Assembly (NCBI GenBank): GCA_036395835.1
Contig: DASWCW010000042.1
Span: forward strand, 1 to 63,916
Length of the DNA: 63,916 bases
Source of the DNA: AP-16 sp036395835
GTDB lineage: Bacteria; Pseudomonadota; Alphaproteobacteria; Rhizobiales; Xanthobacteraceae
Reading direction: 5' to 3'
Part shown: positions 10,017 through 18,701 of the stretch, in pieces
How the letters are laid out: each line of letters starts with the position of its first letter
Numbering within the stretch: position 1 is the first letter of the stretch
Notes under the pieces: model-generated
Database searches by the model: none
Told to the model about the DNA's origin: nothing
Seen by the model: only the letters and a program-made list of their open reading frames with translations
Position numbers and translations under genes: made by a program

Positions 10017-10463
10017 ATGAGCACCGAAAAGCTGGAAAGCAGCACCCGAAAGCTCGAGCGCAGCACGAGAAAAATGCAGCGCAGCACCGAGGGCATGGAA
10101 GACAGCGCGGACCGGCGCACCCAGCTCGCGGCCGATCGCACCGTATTTGCCGCCGAACGGACCTATGCGGCCTGGGTGCGCACCGGACTGGTATCGCTTG
10201 CGAGCGGCATCGGGGCCAAAAAGCTGCTCGCCGGAATCATTCCCGAATGGATGATCGTCGCCACCGGAAGCCTGCTGGTGTTGTTCAGTGCGTTTTGTTT
10301 CGTCGCCGCGGTTTGGCGTCAGTTCCATCCCGGAGTTCCCCCTCCTGATCCCGACACCCCGCACATCGAGCCGTGGCTATTGCTGCTCGTCAACGGCTTC
10401 CTGGCTCTGGTCGCGATCGCGGCCTTGATCGGCATTTGGTTCGGACGCACCGGCGGCGAATAA
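10017..10463 (+). CDS. DUF202 / YidH-family membrane protein
   Basis: 148 residues. The first 45 are hydrophilic and repetitive (three similar units SSTRKLE, STRKLER, STRKMQR, probably helical), followed by the DUF202 signature LAADRTVFAAERTYAAWVRTGL and three membrane segments (about 63-82, 88-105 and 123-141). The start has a clean gggagg ribosome site 7 bases upstream. YidH-like proteins are small inner-membrane proteins of unknown role. It stands alone between the MFS gene and a convergent secreted-protein gene. Confidence 0.85.
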   Translation: MSTEKLESSTRKLERSTRKMQRSTEGMEDSADRRTQLAADRTVFAAERTYAAWVRTGLVSLASGIGAKKLLAGIIPEWMIVATGSLLVLFSAFCFVAAVWRQFHPGVPPPDPDTPHIEPWLLLLVNGFLALVAIAALIGIWFGRTGGE

Positions 10464-10517
10464 ATAACCATGCCGTCGCGGCACCGACGACCTTGAGCTT
10501 CTCGGAGCGGCTCGAAT

Positions 10518-10550
10518 CAAAAAAAGAACGGGCGGCTCCTTGGCCGCCCG
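10518..10550 (-). terminator. Rho-independent terminator of the small secreted-protein gene
   Basis: Read on the minus strand, a perfect 8-base GC stem (10543-10550 paired with 10529-10536, loop of 6) is followed by a T-rich run ending in seven T. It lies 30 bases after the stop of the minus-strand gene at 10580-10879. The same stem may also block read-through from the convergent DUF202 gene, but the T-run is on the minus-strand side only. Confidence 0.8.
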
Positions 10551-10579
10551 CCTGTCTTGGCCGAGCTTCAGGTACCGGC

Positions 10580-10879
10580 TCAGTACCTGTCATCCCAGCG
10601 ATTCGAGCGATGCCAGCGATGCGAACGCCAGCCGCCGCCCCACCCATCGCGGTCCCATCCGTAGCCGCCGCCATAATGACGTCCGCAGAAGGGGTACCAT
10701 CCCCATCCGTGCCAGCCGTGCCGATAGCAACCGGCTTGCTCGACCGGGTTGACGGTATCGACCGCGCCGCGGATGCCGTCGGTGCCGCCGATGGTCACGG
10801 CGCCGGCGCGATCGGAGATCATCACTCCGCCGGCGAGCATTGCCGCGGCGGCAGTCATGGTGAGAACACTCTTGCGCAT
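10580..10879 (-). CDS. Small secreted protein with Gly/Trp/His/Arg-rich tail
   Basis: 99 residues. The start at 10879 is fixed by a strong ggaggag ribosome site and by a standard signal peptide (MRKSVLTMTAAAAMLAGG..., cleavage probably near AGA-VT at about residue 27). The mature part starts with a short normal region (TIGGTDGIRGAVDTVNPVEQAGC) and ends in about 50 residues very rich in Gly, Trp, His, Arg, Tyr and Asp, including two Cys in the YR..YPFC part. Similar small proteins with GWR/GHR tails are common and uncharacterised in rhizobia. The gene is monocistronic and has its own terminator. Function unknown; a surface or metal-binding role is only a guess. Confidence 0.75.
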   Translation of the reverse strand: MRKSVLTMTAAAAMLAGGVMISDRAGAVTIGGTDGIRGAVDTVNPVEQAGCYRHGWHGWGWYPFCGRHYGGGYGWDRDGWGGGWRSHRWHRSNRWDDRY

Positions 10880-11127
10880 GTGTCTCCTCCAATGGTTTAC
10901 CTGTTCTTGCAACTCGATTCCGGACAGCTTGGTTCCGAGCAAAAAGCCGGAGATCCTGAGACAAACTGCGCGGTTCCGCCGCATCTGAACGGGCGTTCAG
11001 AGTGCTGCACTTGGCAATCTCCGGTTCGCTCCGTCCGTCCGTCGCCGATCTTTACTAGCCACCCGCGTTTGCAAGTGCGTTGCCGAATTGGCCTGCGGGT
11101 TTATGGTGGAGGCGGATGGAGGAGCCG

Positions 11128-11829
11128 ATGTCGCATTCGAGCTATCGCACGGCATTGATCGTGGGCGCGGGTTCGGGGCTGAGTGCCTCGATCGCGCGCG
11201 TGTTCGCGAATGCGAATATGACGGTGGCGCTTGCGGCGCGCGGCATCGAGGATCTTGCGCCGCTGGCGGCGGAAACCGGCGCCAAGCTGTTTGCGTGCGA
11301 TGCAACCGACCGCGATCAAGTAATGAAGCTGTTCGCCGACGTGAGCGCAGCGATCGGTGCGCCCGAGGCCGTGGTCTACAACGCGAGCCATCGCGTCCGC
11401 GCCCCGATCATCGATCTCGATCCCGCGGAGGTGGAAAAGTCGATGGCCGTTTCCGCGTTCGGCGGCTTCCTGGTCGCCCAGGAGGCGGTGCGGCGCATGC
11501 TGCCGCGCGCGCACGGCGCGATCCTGCTCACCGGCGCCTCGGCGAGCGTGAAGGGCTATGCGCAATCGGCTGCGTTCGCCATGGGCAAGTTCGCGCTGCG
11601 CGGGTTGGCGCAGAGCATGGCCCGCGAGCTCGCGCCTAAAGGTATCCACGTCGCGCATTTCGTCATCGACGGCGGCATCCGCAGCGCGCGGCGGGCGCAG
11701 CCGGGGGATGCGCCGGATTCCCTGCTCGACCCCGATGCGATCGCGGCGAGCTATCTTCATATCCTGCAACAGCCGAGGAGCGCCTGGACCTGGGAGATGG
11801 AGCTGCGGCCCTGGGTGGAGAAATTCTAG
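11128..11829 (+). CDS. Short-chain dehydrogenase/reductase-like protein lacking the catalytic Tyr
   Basis: 233 residues from the ATG at 11128 (ATG at 11116 is also possible and would add four residues). The Rossmann start is ALIVGAGSGLS; DAT and YNAS replace the usual DVT and NNAG blocks; TGASAS holds the Ser. At the active site the usual YxxxK reads FAMGK (Phe150, Lys154), so the catalytic Tyr is missing. A set of SDR-like proteins with FxxxK and a following LRGLAQSMAREL...HVAHFVIDGG is known in Proteobacteria, so this is likely a subfamily trait and not decay. It may bind NAD(P) without standard reductase chemistry. It is a single gene, convergent with the serine hydrolase. Confidence 0.8.
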   Translation: MSHSSYRTALIVGAGSGLSASIARVFANANMTVALAARGIEDLAPLAAETGAKLFACDATDRDQVMKLFADVSAAIGAPEAVVYNASHRVRAPIIDLDPAEVEKSMAVSAFGGFLVAQEAVRRMLPRAHGAILLTGASASVKGYAQSAAFAMGKFALRGLAQSMARELAPKGIHVAHFVIDGGIRSARRAQPGDAPDSLLDPDAIAASYLHILQQPRSAWTWEMELRPWVEKF

Positions 11830-11875
11830 CAGCGGGCCGTCGCGCGAGCCGCCGGTTTTGCATTTGCAAGGCGAT

Positions 11876-13003
11876 TCACCCCAGCCGATCTCGCCTCGCC
11901 AGATCGAGCAGCAGCCCGCGGCCGATTTCGCCGGGAAACTGATTGCCGCGGTTGCTGAGAATCACGACGCCGATTTTCGCGCTCGGGATCATTCCGATGT
12001 ACGTCGAACTGTTGTTGAGCCCGCCGTGTTTTTCCACGATCCTCGTGCCGGCCTCGTAGGCGATCTCCCACGCCAGCGCCTGCGCGTTGCGAGGATCGAT
12101 CGGGAACCGGTCGCGATGCGCGAATTCCATCGCGCCGAGCAGCGGGCGATGCTGCGGCGCCTCGCCGAGATTGGCGGACAGAAAGGCCGCCATGTCGCGG
12201 GGCGTCGAGAACATCTGGGCCGTGCCGGGCCACAAATAGTAGCCTTGCACGTCGCCGGGGTCGCCGACGGGCGCGCCGTCCTCGCCATAACCCTGGACAG
12301 CGCGGCTCTTGAGTGCGGGATCGAGACCGCCACGCGGATTGCCGCGATCCGCCGGCACGATGGTTGACGCGAGGCCGAGCGGGCGGAGCACGCGCGCCTC
12401 GATCAATTCCCGCAGGCTCGTGCCGAACCTGCGCTCCAAGGCAAGCTGCAGCAGGATGAAGCCGGCGTGGGTGTAAATGCGCTGCCGGCCCGGCTCGTGT
12501 TCCGCGTCGGCGTTCCATTGATTCAGGACCCGGAGAAATTCCGGCAAGGTGTAATGTTCCTCCGGCCATGGTGGATGGTCCTGGGGCAGCAGCAGTCCCG
12601 AGGTGTGGGTCGCGAGCTGACCGATCGTGACGCGGCGGATGTCGCCGCCTTGCTCGAGCTCGGTGACGTAGCCTGCAACCCGGTCTTCGAGCCTGAGCTC
12701 GCCCCGCTCGATTGCGTGCGCCAGCATCGTCGCGACAAAGAGCTTGCTCAGCGAAGCAAGATTGAACAGCGTGTCGGACGTGATCGGCCGCTGGCTCGCA
12801 ACCTCGGCATGGCCGTAGTTGAAAAAGAAGGTCCGGCCGTCGATCCGGACCGCGACGGCGGTCCCGCCGGCGCCATCGCCGGGCAGCATCGGCTCGATGC
12901 CCCGGGCAACGAGGTCGCGCACCCGTTGCTCCGGCTGCGCCCGCGAACCGGCGCCCGTAGAGGCAATCAGCATCAGGACCAGGATCCCCGCCAGCAGCCG
13001 CAT
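11876..13003 (-). CDS. Secreted serine hydrolase, class C beta-lactamase family
   Basis: 375 residues with a signal peptide (hydrophobic residues 3-16, cleavage near SRA-QP). Motif 1 SxxK is present as SLSK in LFNLASLSKLF; motif 2, usually YxN, reads YTH in RIYTHAGF; motif 3 is a KHGG in EKHGGLNNSS, matching the H/K-x-G of the family. This pattern fits esterases and D-aminopeptidases of the family better than true beta-lactamases. It would act in the periplasm. It diverges from the GST gene, with 163 bases between the two starts. Substrate unknown; there is no nearby ampR-like regulator. Confidence 0.88.
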   Translation of the reverse strand: MRLLAGILVLMLIASTGAGSRAQPEQRVRDLVARGIEPMLPGDGAGGTAVAVRIDGRTFFFNYGHAEVASQRPITSDTLFNLASLSKLFVATMLAHAIERGELRLEDRVAGYVTELEQGGDIRRVTIGQLATHTSGLLLPQDHPPWPEEHYTLPEFLRVLNQWNADAEHEPGRQRIYTHAGFILLQLALERRFGTSLRELIEARVLRPLGLASTIVPADRGNPRGGLDPALKSRAVQGYGEDGAPVGDPGDVQGYYLWPGTAQMFSTPRDMAAFLSANLGEAPQHRPLLGAMEFAHRDRFPIDPRNAQALAWEIAYEAGTRIVEKHGGLNNSSTYIGMIPSAKIGVVILSNRGNQFPGEIGRGLLLDLARRDRLG

Positions 13004-13166
13004 GACATTTGCCCATCGACAGACCGAGAAATTCCTTGCCGATGTGAGTGTTCCCGCCGATCGCGGTCTATTGCGTGCGGCAATCGCATGCTATTGACAT
13101 GCCGGCGTGCCGGAGCTGGAAAGCGCGGCTGGACATATGCGGCTGGACATATAAGGACGAGCGTGC

Positions 13167-13925
13167 ATGTCGCCAAATTCCGCGACGATTATCGGCAGCC
13201 CGGTCTCGCCTTACGTCCGCAAGGTCCTCGCGGTGTGCGAGCTGAAGGAAGTTGCCTATCGACTCGATCCGATCGTGCCCTTCTTCGGGGACGACAGGTT
13301 CAGTGAGCTCAGTCCGCTGCGCCGCGTTCCGGTTTTCGTCGACGACAAGGTATCGCTGTGCGACAGCACCGTGATCTGCGAGTATCTCGAGGAGCGATAT
13401 CCCACGCCACGCGTGCTGCCGGTTGAATTGGCGCAGCGCGCCCAGGCGCGCTGGATCGAGGAATTCTCGGACACGCGGATGGGGGACGTCTTCATTTGGC
13501 GCATTTTCTACGAGGCCGTGATCCTGCCGTTCGTTTTTCAGCGGCCCCGGGACAAAGCCAAGATCGCGGCCGCCGTTGCCGAGCAGGTGCCGAACGTCAT
13601 GGCCTATCTGGAGAGCATCGCGCCGCGCGACGGATTTATCTTCGGTGGGCTATCGATGGCGGATCTCGTGGTCGCCATTCCGTTCAGCAACCTCAAATGG
13701 GCGCGCGTCGAGACGGAGCCTAGCCGTTGGCCGAAAGCATGCGCCTGGGTCGAGCGCACACAAGCCACGACGGCTCTGGCGAAGGCGACCCGGATCGCCG
13801 ACAAGCTGATGCAGATGTCGCCGAATTTGCATCGGGCAGCATTGGCGGATCTCGGCATCGAGCTCACGGATGCGACGATAGCTGCGGACCGGGCCCGCCC
13901 CAGCATGATGCTCGACGCTACCTGA
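13167..13925 (+). CDS. Glutathione S-transferase family protein
   Basis: 252 residues. The N-terminal thioredoxin-like domain has IIGSPVSPYVRKVLAVCELK, with Ser at the usual catalytic position, the cis-Pro in RRVPVF and the glutathione-binding DST in CDSTVICEYLEERYP. The C-terminal helical domain covers about residues 95-230, followed by a 20-residue tail with no resemblance. Such proteins conjugate glutathione or act as isomerases or peroxidases. It is transcribed alone. The start at 13167 has no strong ribosome site but the N-terminus matches the family length. Confidence 0.85.
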   Translation: MSPNSATIIGSPVSPYVRKVLAVCELKEVAYRLDPIVPFFGDDRFSELSPLRRVPVFVDDKVSLCDSTVICEYLEERYPTPRVLPVELAQRAQARWIEEFSDTRMGDVFIWRIFYEAVILPFVFQRPRDKAKIAAAVAEQVPNVMAYLESIAPRDGFIFGGLSMADLVVAIPFSNLKWARVETEPSRWPKACAWVERTQATTALAKATRIADKLMQMSPNLHRAALADLGIELTDATIAADRARPSMMLDAT

Positions 13926-14009
13926 GAGCCCGGCCCATAAGGCGCCCTTTGCGCTCTGGCTATCGATGATCGCCGTGGGCGGGGCTCTTGGTTCCGGAGG
14001 AATCGATCT

Positions 14010-14489
14010 TTGATCTTGGAGGGTCACGTGGAGGCAAAGAAAGCAGCCAAATCCTTTCGGTACAAGAACAGTTTGGTCTGGAATAGGGGTCGCCGCGGCA
14101 GGACGTCCGCACCCGGCAAGCCCGAAATGGATGTCGGCAGTCCTCCTGAATTCAAGGGAGATCCCGGCATCTGGAGCCCCGAAGAGCTGTTGGTTGGCGC
14201 GCTGAATACCTGCTTGATGCTGACGTTCGTGTCGTTGGCCCAAAACAAAGGGGTACAGTTCGCGGCTTATGAAAGCGCCGCGGAAGGCTTGCTGGAAAAC
14301 GTCGACGGCAAGTATCGGATCGTCGAAGTCGGCGTTCAGCCGAGCGTCGTCTTGAAATCTCAGGCTGACCTTGAGGCCGCCCGGGCGATCATGGATGAGG
14401 TCGAGAAAAACTGCTTCATTTCCAACTCCATTACGGCCAAGGTGAAATTGGCTCCGCAATTTCGGTTGGGGTCCGAAACCGTCAGCTAG
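14010..14489 (+). CDS. OsmC-family protein
   Basis: 159 residues from a TTG at 14010, which has a good ggaggaa site 7 bases upstream; a GTG at 14028 behind ggaggg is the alternative. No ATG start exists in this frame at the right place. Family blocks: WNRGRRG, the PEELLVGALNTCLMLTF helix with the reactive Cys, and ARAIMDEVEKNCFISNSI with the second Cys. OsmC proteins are thiol peroxidases that reduce organic hydroperoxides with this Cys pair. Both Cys are present, so it should be active. It follows the GST gene on the same strand after 84 bases, and both would fit a response to electrophiles or peroxides. Confidence 0.85.
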   Translation: MILEGHVEAKKAAKSFRYKNSLVWNRGRRGRTSAPGKPEMDVGSPPEFKGDPGIWSPEELLVGALNTCLMLTFVSLAQNKGVQFAAYESAAEGLLENVDGKYRIVEVGVQPSVVLKSQADLEAARAIMDEVEKNCFISNSITAKVKLAPQFRLGSETVS

Positions 14490-14661
14490 AATTCAGCAAC
14501 TTCCCGGCTCGGCTCCAGGGTCCCGGAAGCCCTGATCAGGTCATGTCCGCTCCTTCGGCTCAGGTGAACGTACTCAGCATATGCGCCGGAAGGCCGCAAT
14601 TTCCCATACCGGAGATGGACGCCGAATCGGCACATCGCCGCGCCGGTGAAGGCCTGGTTTG

Positions 14662-16053
14662 TCACGCGGCAGCGGCCAGCTCCAGCGGCTTGAGTTCGCC
14701 GAGCATCGTAGGAAGCAGCTCGGAGACGGTCGGGTGAATGTGCATCGCCCGCTGCATCACCGTGTACGGCACGCCGGCGTACATGAGATCGAGAATGGAG
14801 TGAATCACTTCATCTCCGCTGGTTCCGAGCAGCGCTGCGCCCAGGATGCGTCGGTCCTCCGCGTCGACCAGGATCTTCATGAAGCCCTGGGTCTCGCCCT
14901 TTTCAACCGCGCGGCCGACCCTCGTCATGGGCCGCTTCGCGATCAGCGCCGGCCTGTTCCGCTGCCGGACCTCGCGCTCGGTCATGCCTGCGCGTCCGAG
15001 CGGCGGATCGGTGTAGAGCGCGTAGGCCGGGATGCGGTCCGAGAGCCGGCGAGAGTCGCGGTCGAGCAGGTTGGCCGCCACGATCTCGAAATCGTTGTAG
15101 GAGGTGTGCGTGAAGGCGCCCTTACCGTTGCAATCACCCAGTGCCCAGATTCCGGAAACATTGGTGCGCAGCTGATCGTCGACCTGGATGTAGCCGCGCT
15201 TGTCGAGCGCGACCCCGGCGCACTCCAAACCGAGGTCGTCGGTATTGGGGCGGCGTCCGACCGCCAGCAGCAGGTGCGAGCCGGTGACTTGGGGCGGACC
15301 GCCTGCGCAATCGATCCCAACGGAGACACCATTGCCATGCCGGTCGACGCGGATGCACTCGGCGGCGAGGTGGATGTCGATGCCCTCACGCTGCAGGATG
15401 TCCGTCACGGCAGCGGACACATCCTCGTCCTCGCGCGCGATCAGCCGCGGCGCCATCTCGATCACGGTCACGGCGCTGCCGAACCGGCGGTACATCTGCG
15501 CGAACTCGAGCCCGATGTAGCTGCCGCCGACCACCACCAGATGCTCGGGCAGGAAATCCACGTCCATGATGGAGCTGTTGGTCAGATAGGGAATCCGATC
15601 GAGACCCGGCATCGATGGCACCGTCGCGCGGCCGCCTACATTGATGAAGATCTTCTCGGCCCGGAGCACCTCGTCCCCGACCGCGACCTCTCGCGCCGAG
15701 CGGAAACGCGCGTGGCCGGTATACACCGTGCAGGATTTCAGCCCTCGCATCCATTGCTCGACGCCGGTTCGCGACTTTCCCGAGACGGCGTCCTTGCGGG
15801 CTTTCACGGCCTTCATGTCGACGCTGACGTCGCCCTGCAACCGGACGCCGAAATCGGCCGCGCGCCGCGCCATCCTGGCCGCATAGGCGCTGGCCACCAA
15901 GGTCTTGGTGGGAATGCAGCCGGTATTCACGCAGGTGCCGCCGAACGATTTGCGCTCGATGATGGCGATCTTCATGCCCGCGCCGGAGAGCCGCGCGGCC
16001 AGCGCCGGTCCGGCCTGTCCGGTCCCGATGATGATCGCGTCGAAGTGCTGCAT
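14662..16053 (-). CDS. FAD-dependent pyridine nucleotide-disulfide oxidoreductase (mercuric reductase-like)
   Basis: 463 residues. N-terminal FAD site IIIGTGQAGPALAARL, redox disulfide GGTCVNTGCIPTKT (CxxxxC), NAD(P) site VVVGGSYIGLEFAQMY, second FAD site IWALGDCNG, and a C-terminal dimerisation domain ending with AMHIHPTVSELLPT, which supplies the His-Glu pair of the class I disulfide reductases. The metal-binding Cys pair at the C-terminus of true mercuric reductases is absent, and there is no lipoyl-dehydrogenase neighbour, so the disulfide or quinone substrate is unknown. The start is the ATG at 16053 (aggtagga site); earlier in-frame codons run into the patatin gene. It lies 55 bases after that gene, on the same strand. 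Confidence 0.9.
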   Translation of the reverse strand: MQHFDAIIIGTGQAGPALAARLSGAGMKIAIIERKSFGGTCVNTGCIPTKTLVASAYAARMARRAADFGVRLQGDVSVDMKAVKARKDAVSGKSRTGVEQWMRGLKSCTVYTGHARFRSAREVAVGDEVLRAEKIFINVGGRATVPSMPGLDRIPYLTNSSIMDVDFLPEHLVVVGGSYIGLEFAQMYRRFGSAVTVIEMAPRLIAREDEDVSAAVTDILQREGIDIHLAAECIRVDRHGNGVSVGIDCAGGPPQVTGSHLLLAVGRRPNTDDLGLECAGVALDKRGYIQVDDQLRTNVSGIWALGDCNGKGAFTHTSYNDFEIVAANLLDRDSRRLSDRIPAYALYTDPPLGRAGMTEREVRQRNRPALIAKRPMTRVGRAVEKGETQGFMKILVDAEDRRILGAALLGTSGDEVIHSILDLMYAGVPYTVMQRAMHIHPTVSELLPTMLGELKPLELAAAA

Positions 16054-16108
16054 GTTCCTACCTCGCATTTGCCGTCTGCGTTCCAAGCGACCCGGCGCAA
16101 ACCCCGGC

Positions 16109-17284
16109 TCATTCTGTCGGCGATACTTCGAGCGGCATCGGCTGGTGAAGAATGACGCCTTCCAGCGGGTCGAATTCGCCTTCCCACGGGGCCGCCGCGA
16201 TGGCCCGGCGCGTATCGGCATATCCGGCGTCCCAGCGCATGCGGATGCCCGATGCGCTGAAATCGATGTCCTTGGTGTGATCCTCGTTCTCGAGTCGGGG
16301 TGCCAGCAACCGCACGACGTGCATCCGCGTGACGCAGCCGTAGCCGGCGAGCTCGCGTACCTCGGCGCTGTTGCGCTCCTTTTCCGGCACGTGCTTGAGG
16401 AGCTGCGAGATCACATGCCGCATGCGGTGGACCTGCCGCTGGCGCGCGATATGGCTTGCCACCCGGCTCGAGTACTGGATGTCCTTCTGGCGGTGCAGCA
16501 CCTCCCACATGGTCTCCGGCGCTTCGCCTGTCGGATTCCACAGATGCACGGCGAAGATCAGGGAATCCCGGCGCGGATTGTCGTCGAAGATCGCCTCGGT
16601 CGGCGTATTCGACAGGATGCCGCCGTCCCAATAATAATCCTCGCCGATACGGATCGCCGGGAACGCCGGCGGCAATGCTCCCGACGCCATGATGTGCCGC
16701 ACCGTCATTTCGGTGTCGCGGGCGTCGAAATAGTGCATCTCGCTGGTGCGCACGTTGGCGGCGCCGACCGTGAGGCGAGGCTTGCAGCGATTGAGCAGCG
16801 AGCAATCGACCAGTTCCGAAAGCGTCGCTTCGAGCGGGGCGGTCGAATAATATCCGGCTTTTTCCGCGCCCAGTTGAATGTGCGTTCCCCAGAACGCCGG
16901 CGGATTGGGCTCGAAGAATCCCGGGATGCCGCCCGTCAGGGTCGTGAAGTACGAGATAGCATCGACGGCTCCGCGCCACGGAGAAGCGAAATTGAAGATC
17001 TCGCGGCGCTCGACCCGGCGCCAGAACTCTTTGAGTCTGGGCAGGCGGTTCTTCACCTCGTTGCCGGCGACGATGCCGGCATTGATGGCGCCGATCGAGG
17101 TGCCGATGATCCAATCCGGCTCGATGCCGACCTCGTGCAGCGCCTGATAGACGCCGGCCTGATACGCGCCGAGCGCGCCGCCGCCCTGCAGCACCAGCAC
17201 GATCTGACCGGGTCCGCCCGCGGTCTTGCGGGGTTTGCGAACCTGGGCTGGCGCGGCAACGATCTTGTTTTGCACGATGTTCAT
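16109..17284 (-). CDS. Patatin-like phospholipase
   Basis: 391 residues, cytoplasmic or membrane-associated lipid acyl hydrolase. The oxyanion loop is GGGALGAYQAG (about residues 34-44), the nucleophile elbow is GTSIG (Ser about 63), and the catalytic Asp is in YWDGGILSNTP. All three are intact. The C-terminal 170 residues (from about 220) correspond to the DUF3734 extension found with patatins in rhizobia. In such genomes patatins are often next to 3-hydroxybutyrate metabolism genes; here the 3-hydroxybutyrate dehydrogenase gene is 4 kb upstream. A role in membrane lipid or polyhydroxyalkanoate turnover is plausible but unproven. Confidence 0.92.
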   Translation of the reverse strand: MNIVQNKIVAAPAQVRKPRKTAGGPGQIVLVLQGGGALGAYQAGVYQALHEVGIEPDWIIGTSIGAINAGIVAGNEVKNRLPRLKEFWRRVERREIFNFASPWRGAVDAISYFTTLTGGIPGFFEPNPPAFWGTHIQLGAEKAGYYSTAPLEATLSELVDCSLLNRCKPRLTVGAANVRTSEMHYFDARDTEMTVRHIMASGALPPAFPAIRIGEDYYWDGGILSNTPTEAIFDDNPRRDSLIFAVHLWNPTGEAPETMWEVLHRQKDIQYSSRVASHIARQRQVHRMRHVISQLLKHVPEKERNSAEVRELAGYGCVTRMHVVRLLAPRLENEDHTKDIDFSASGIRMRWDAGYADTRRAIAAAPWEGEFDPLEGVILHQPMPLEVSPTE

Positions 17285-17383
17285 CTCACATTTCCCTGGT
17301 CTGGATTTTCCGGAGCCTGTCGCGTTCGTCGAGTTTCTGCAAGTACTGCGCGCACCGCGCCTGCTTGAGCGGCCTTGTTGCCC

Positions 17384-18619
17384 TCATTGAGCCGGCGCCA
17401 TGGCGTGCAACGCCGTCATTTTCAGGCGAACGGCGAGGCCCGCGGCGAGGACGAGCGATACCCCGATCCCTGCGACACAAGCTGCCCAACCGAAGCGATC
17501 GAACAGCTGGCCCAGTATGGCGCTGCCGACGAGACCGCCGAAGAAATAGCACGCGAGATAGATGCCGCTGGCCGAGCCGCGGTCGACGGTAGCGGCGCTG
17601 CCGACGAATCCCGTTGCGGTCGCCTGCGCGAAGAACGTCCCGATACCGACCAGCACCAGGCCGGTCAGCACGGCGGGCAGATGCGGCACCAGCAGCAGCG
17701 GAAGCCCGATCCCCGCAACGGCGAGCGCGCACCAGAACGTCGGCCTGGTCCCGAAGCGTCGAACGAACCGGCCGGCGATGGGCGTGGTGAAGATCGACGG
17801 CAAGAACACGAAGTAGACGAACCCGAGCGCCATCGGGCCCACCGAATAGGGCTCGCGGACCAGCACGAAATTGACGTAGGTGAAGGTGCCGATGAAGGCG
17901 AACAGGATCAGGAACCCGATGGCGAAGCTCGCCCGCAGCTGCGAGTTGCGCAGGTGCACGCCCCAGACCGCGAACGGCGAGCTCGGCAAAGTCTCCACCG
18001 CGTCCATCGGCTTGGTGCGGCCGATCGTGAAATACACCAGCACCGCGCCGGCGAGGTTGAGCGCGGCGAACACGTAGAAATTCGTCGCCAGGCCGAGATG
18101 GTCGGCGACCGCGGCGGAGATCAGCCGCCCGATGAGATTGCTGGCGACATTGCCGGTGATATAGGCGGCGAAAGCCCCACCGGCGTCTTCGGCGCTGCAG
18201 GCTTCGCCCAGATAGGCGAGCGTCAGCGCGAAGGCCGCGGACATGAACAGCCCCTGCACGATGCGCAGCAGTGCGAACGTCGTGAGGTCGGGCGCCGAGG
18301 CGAGCAGCGCGGTCGGGATCGAAAGCAGGGCGAGGCTGAGCAGGATGCCGAGCCGCCGGTCGATTTTGCGGCTGAACAATGCGACTGCCAGGCCGGCGAC
18401 CGCCATGCCCAGCGTGCTGGCATTCACCGCCAACCCCATGGCGGCCGGCGTGACGTGGTAGAGCTTCGTGAGCGAGGGCAGGATCGCTTGGGTCGCGAAC
18501 AGATCGACGACGGTGAGGAATGCGGTCAGCCCGATCACCAGCGTGCGCCGGGCCGTGTGAAAAGCATCGGCATGCATGGACATCTCGGGCGAAGCCGCCG
18601 CGTGGGACACCTGTGCCAT
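17384..18619 (-). CDS. MFS transporter, YnfM/AraJ-like
   Basis: 411 residues with twelve hydrophobic segments. After a 27-residue cytoplasmic N-terminus comes LVIGLTAFLTVVDLFATQAILPSL, then the motif A loop with SRKIDRRLG and the mid-loop PFAVWGVHLRN. It resembles drug or metabolite exporters of the AraJ/YnfM type. The ATG at 18619 has a good ggagag site. It sits between the cupin and patatin genes, all on the minus strand with gaps of about 80-100 bases, so co-transcription is likely. Substrate unknown. Confidence 0.88.
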   Translation of the reverse strand: MAQVSHAAASPEMSMHADAFHTARRTLVIGLTAFLTVVDLFATQAILPSLTKLYHVTPAAMGLAVNASTLGMAVAGLAVALFSRKIDRRLGILLSLALLSIPTALLASAPDLTTFALLRIVQGLFMSAAFALTLAYLGEACSAEDAGGAFAAYITGNVASNLIGRLISAAVADHLGLATNFYVFAALNLAGAVLVYFTIGRTKPMDAVETLPSSPFAVWGVHLRNSQLRASFAIGFLILFAFIGTFTYVNFVLVREPYSVGPMALGFVYFVFLPSIFTTPIAGRFVRRFGTRPTFWCALAVAGIGLPLLLVPHLPAVLTGLVLVGIGTFFAQATATGFVGSAATVDRGSASGIYLACYFFGGLVGSAILGQLFDRFGWAACVAGIGVSLVLAAGLAVRLKMTALHAMAPAQ

Positions 18620-18701
18620 GGTTCGTCTCTCCTGGTTCGGGCCGTTGGGTGTGACGCCTCATCGGCGAGGCGTCACACTGCGGCTCTTGCCGTGACGGCG
18701 A

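Noticed and set aside
7036..10017. A 993-residue minus-strand frame
   Set aside because: It runs opposite to four recognisable plus-strand genes and shows only Arg/His/Gly/Asp-rich shadow composition with no family motifs.
14662..16053. True mercuric reductase
   Set aside because: No C-terminal Cys pair, no N-terminal metal-binding domain and no other mer genes nearby.
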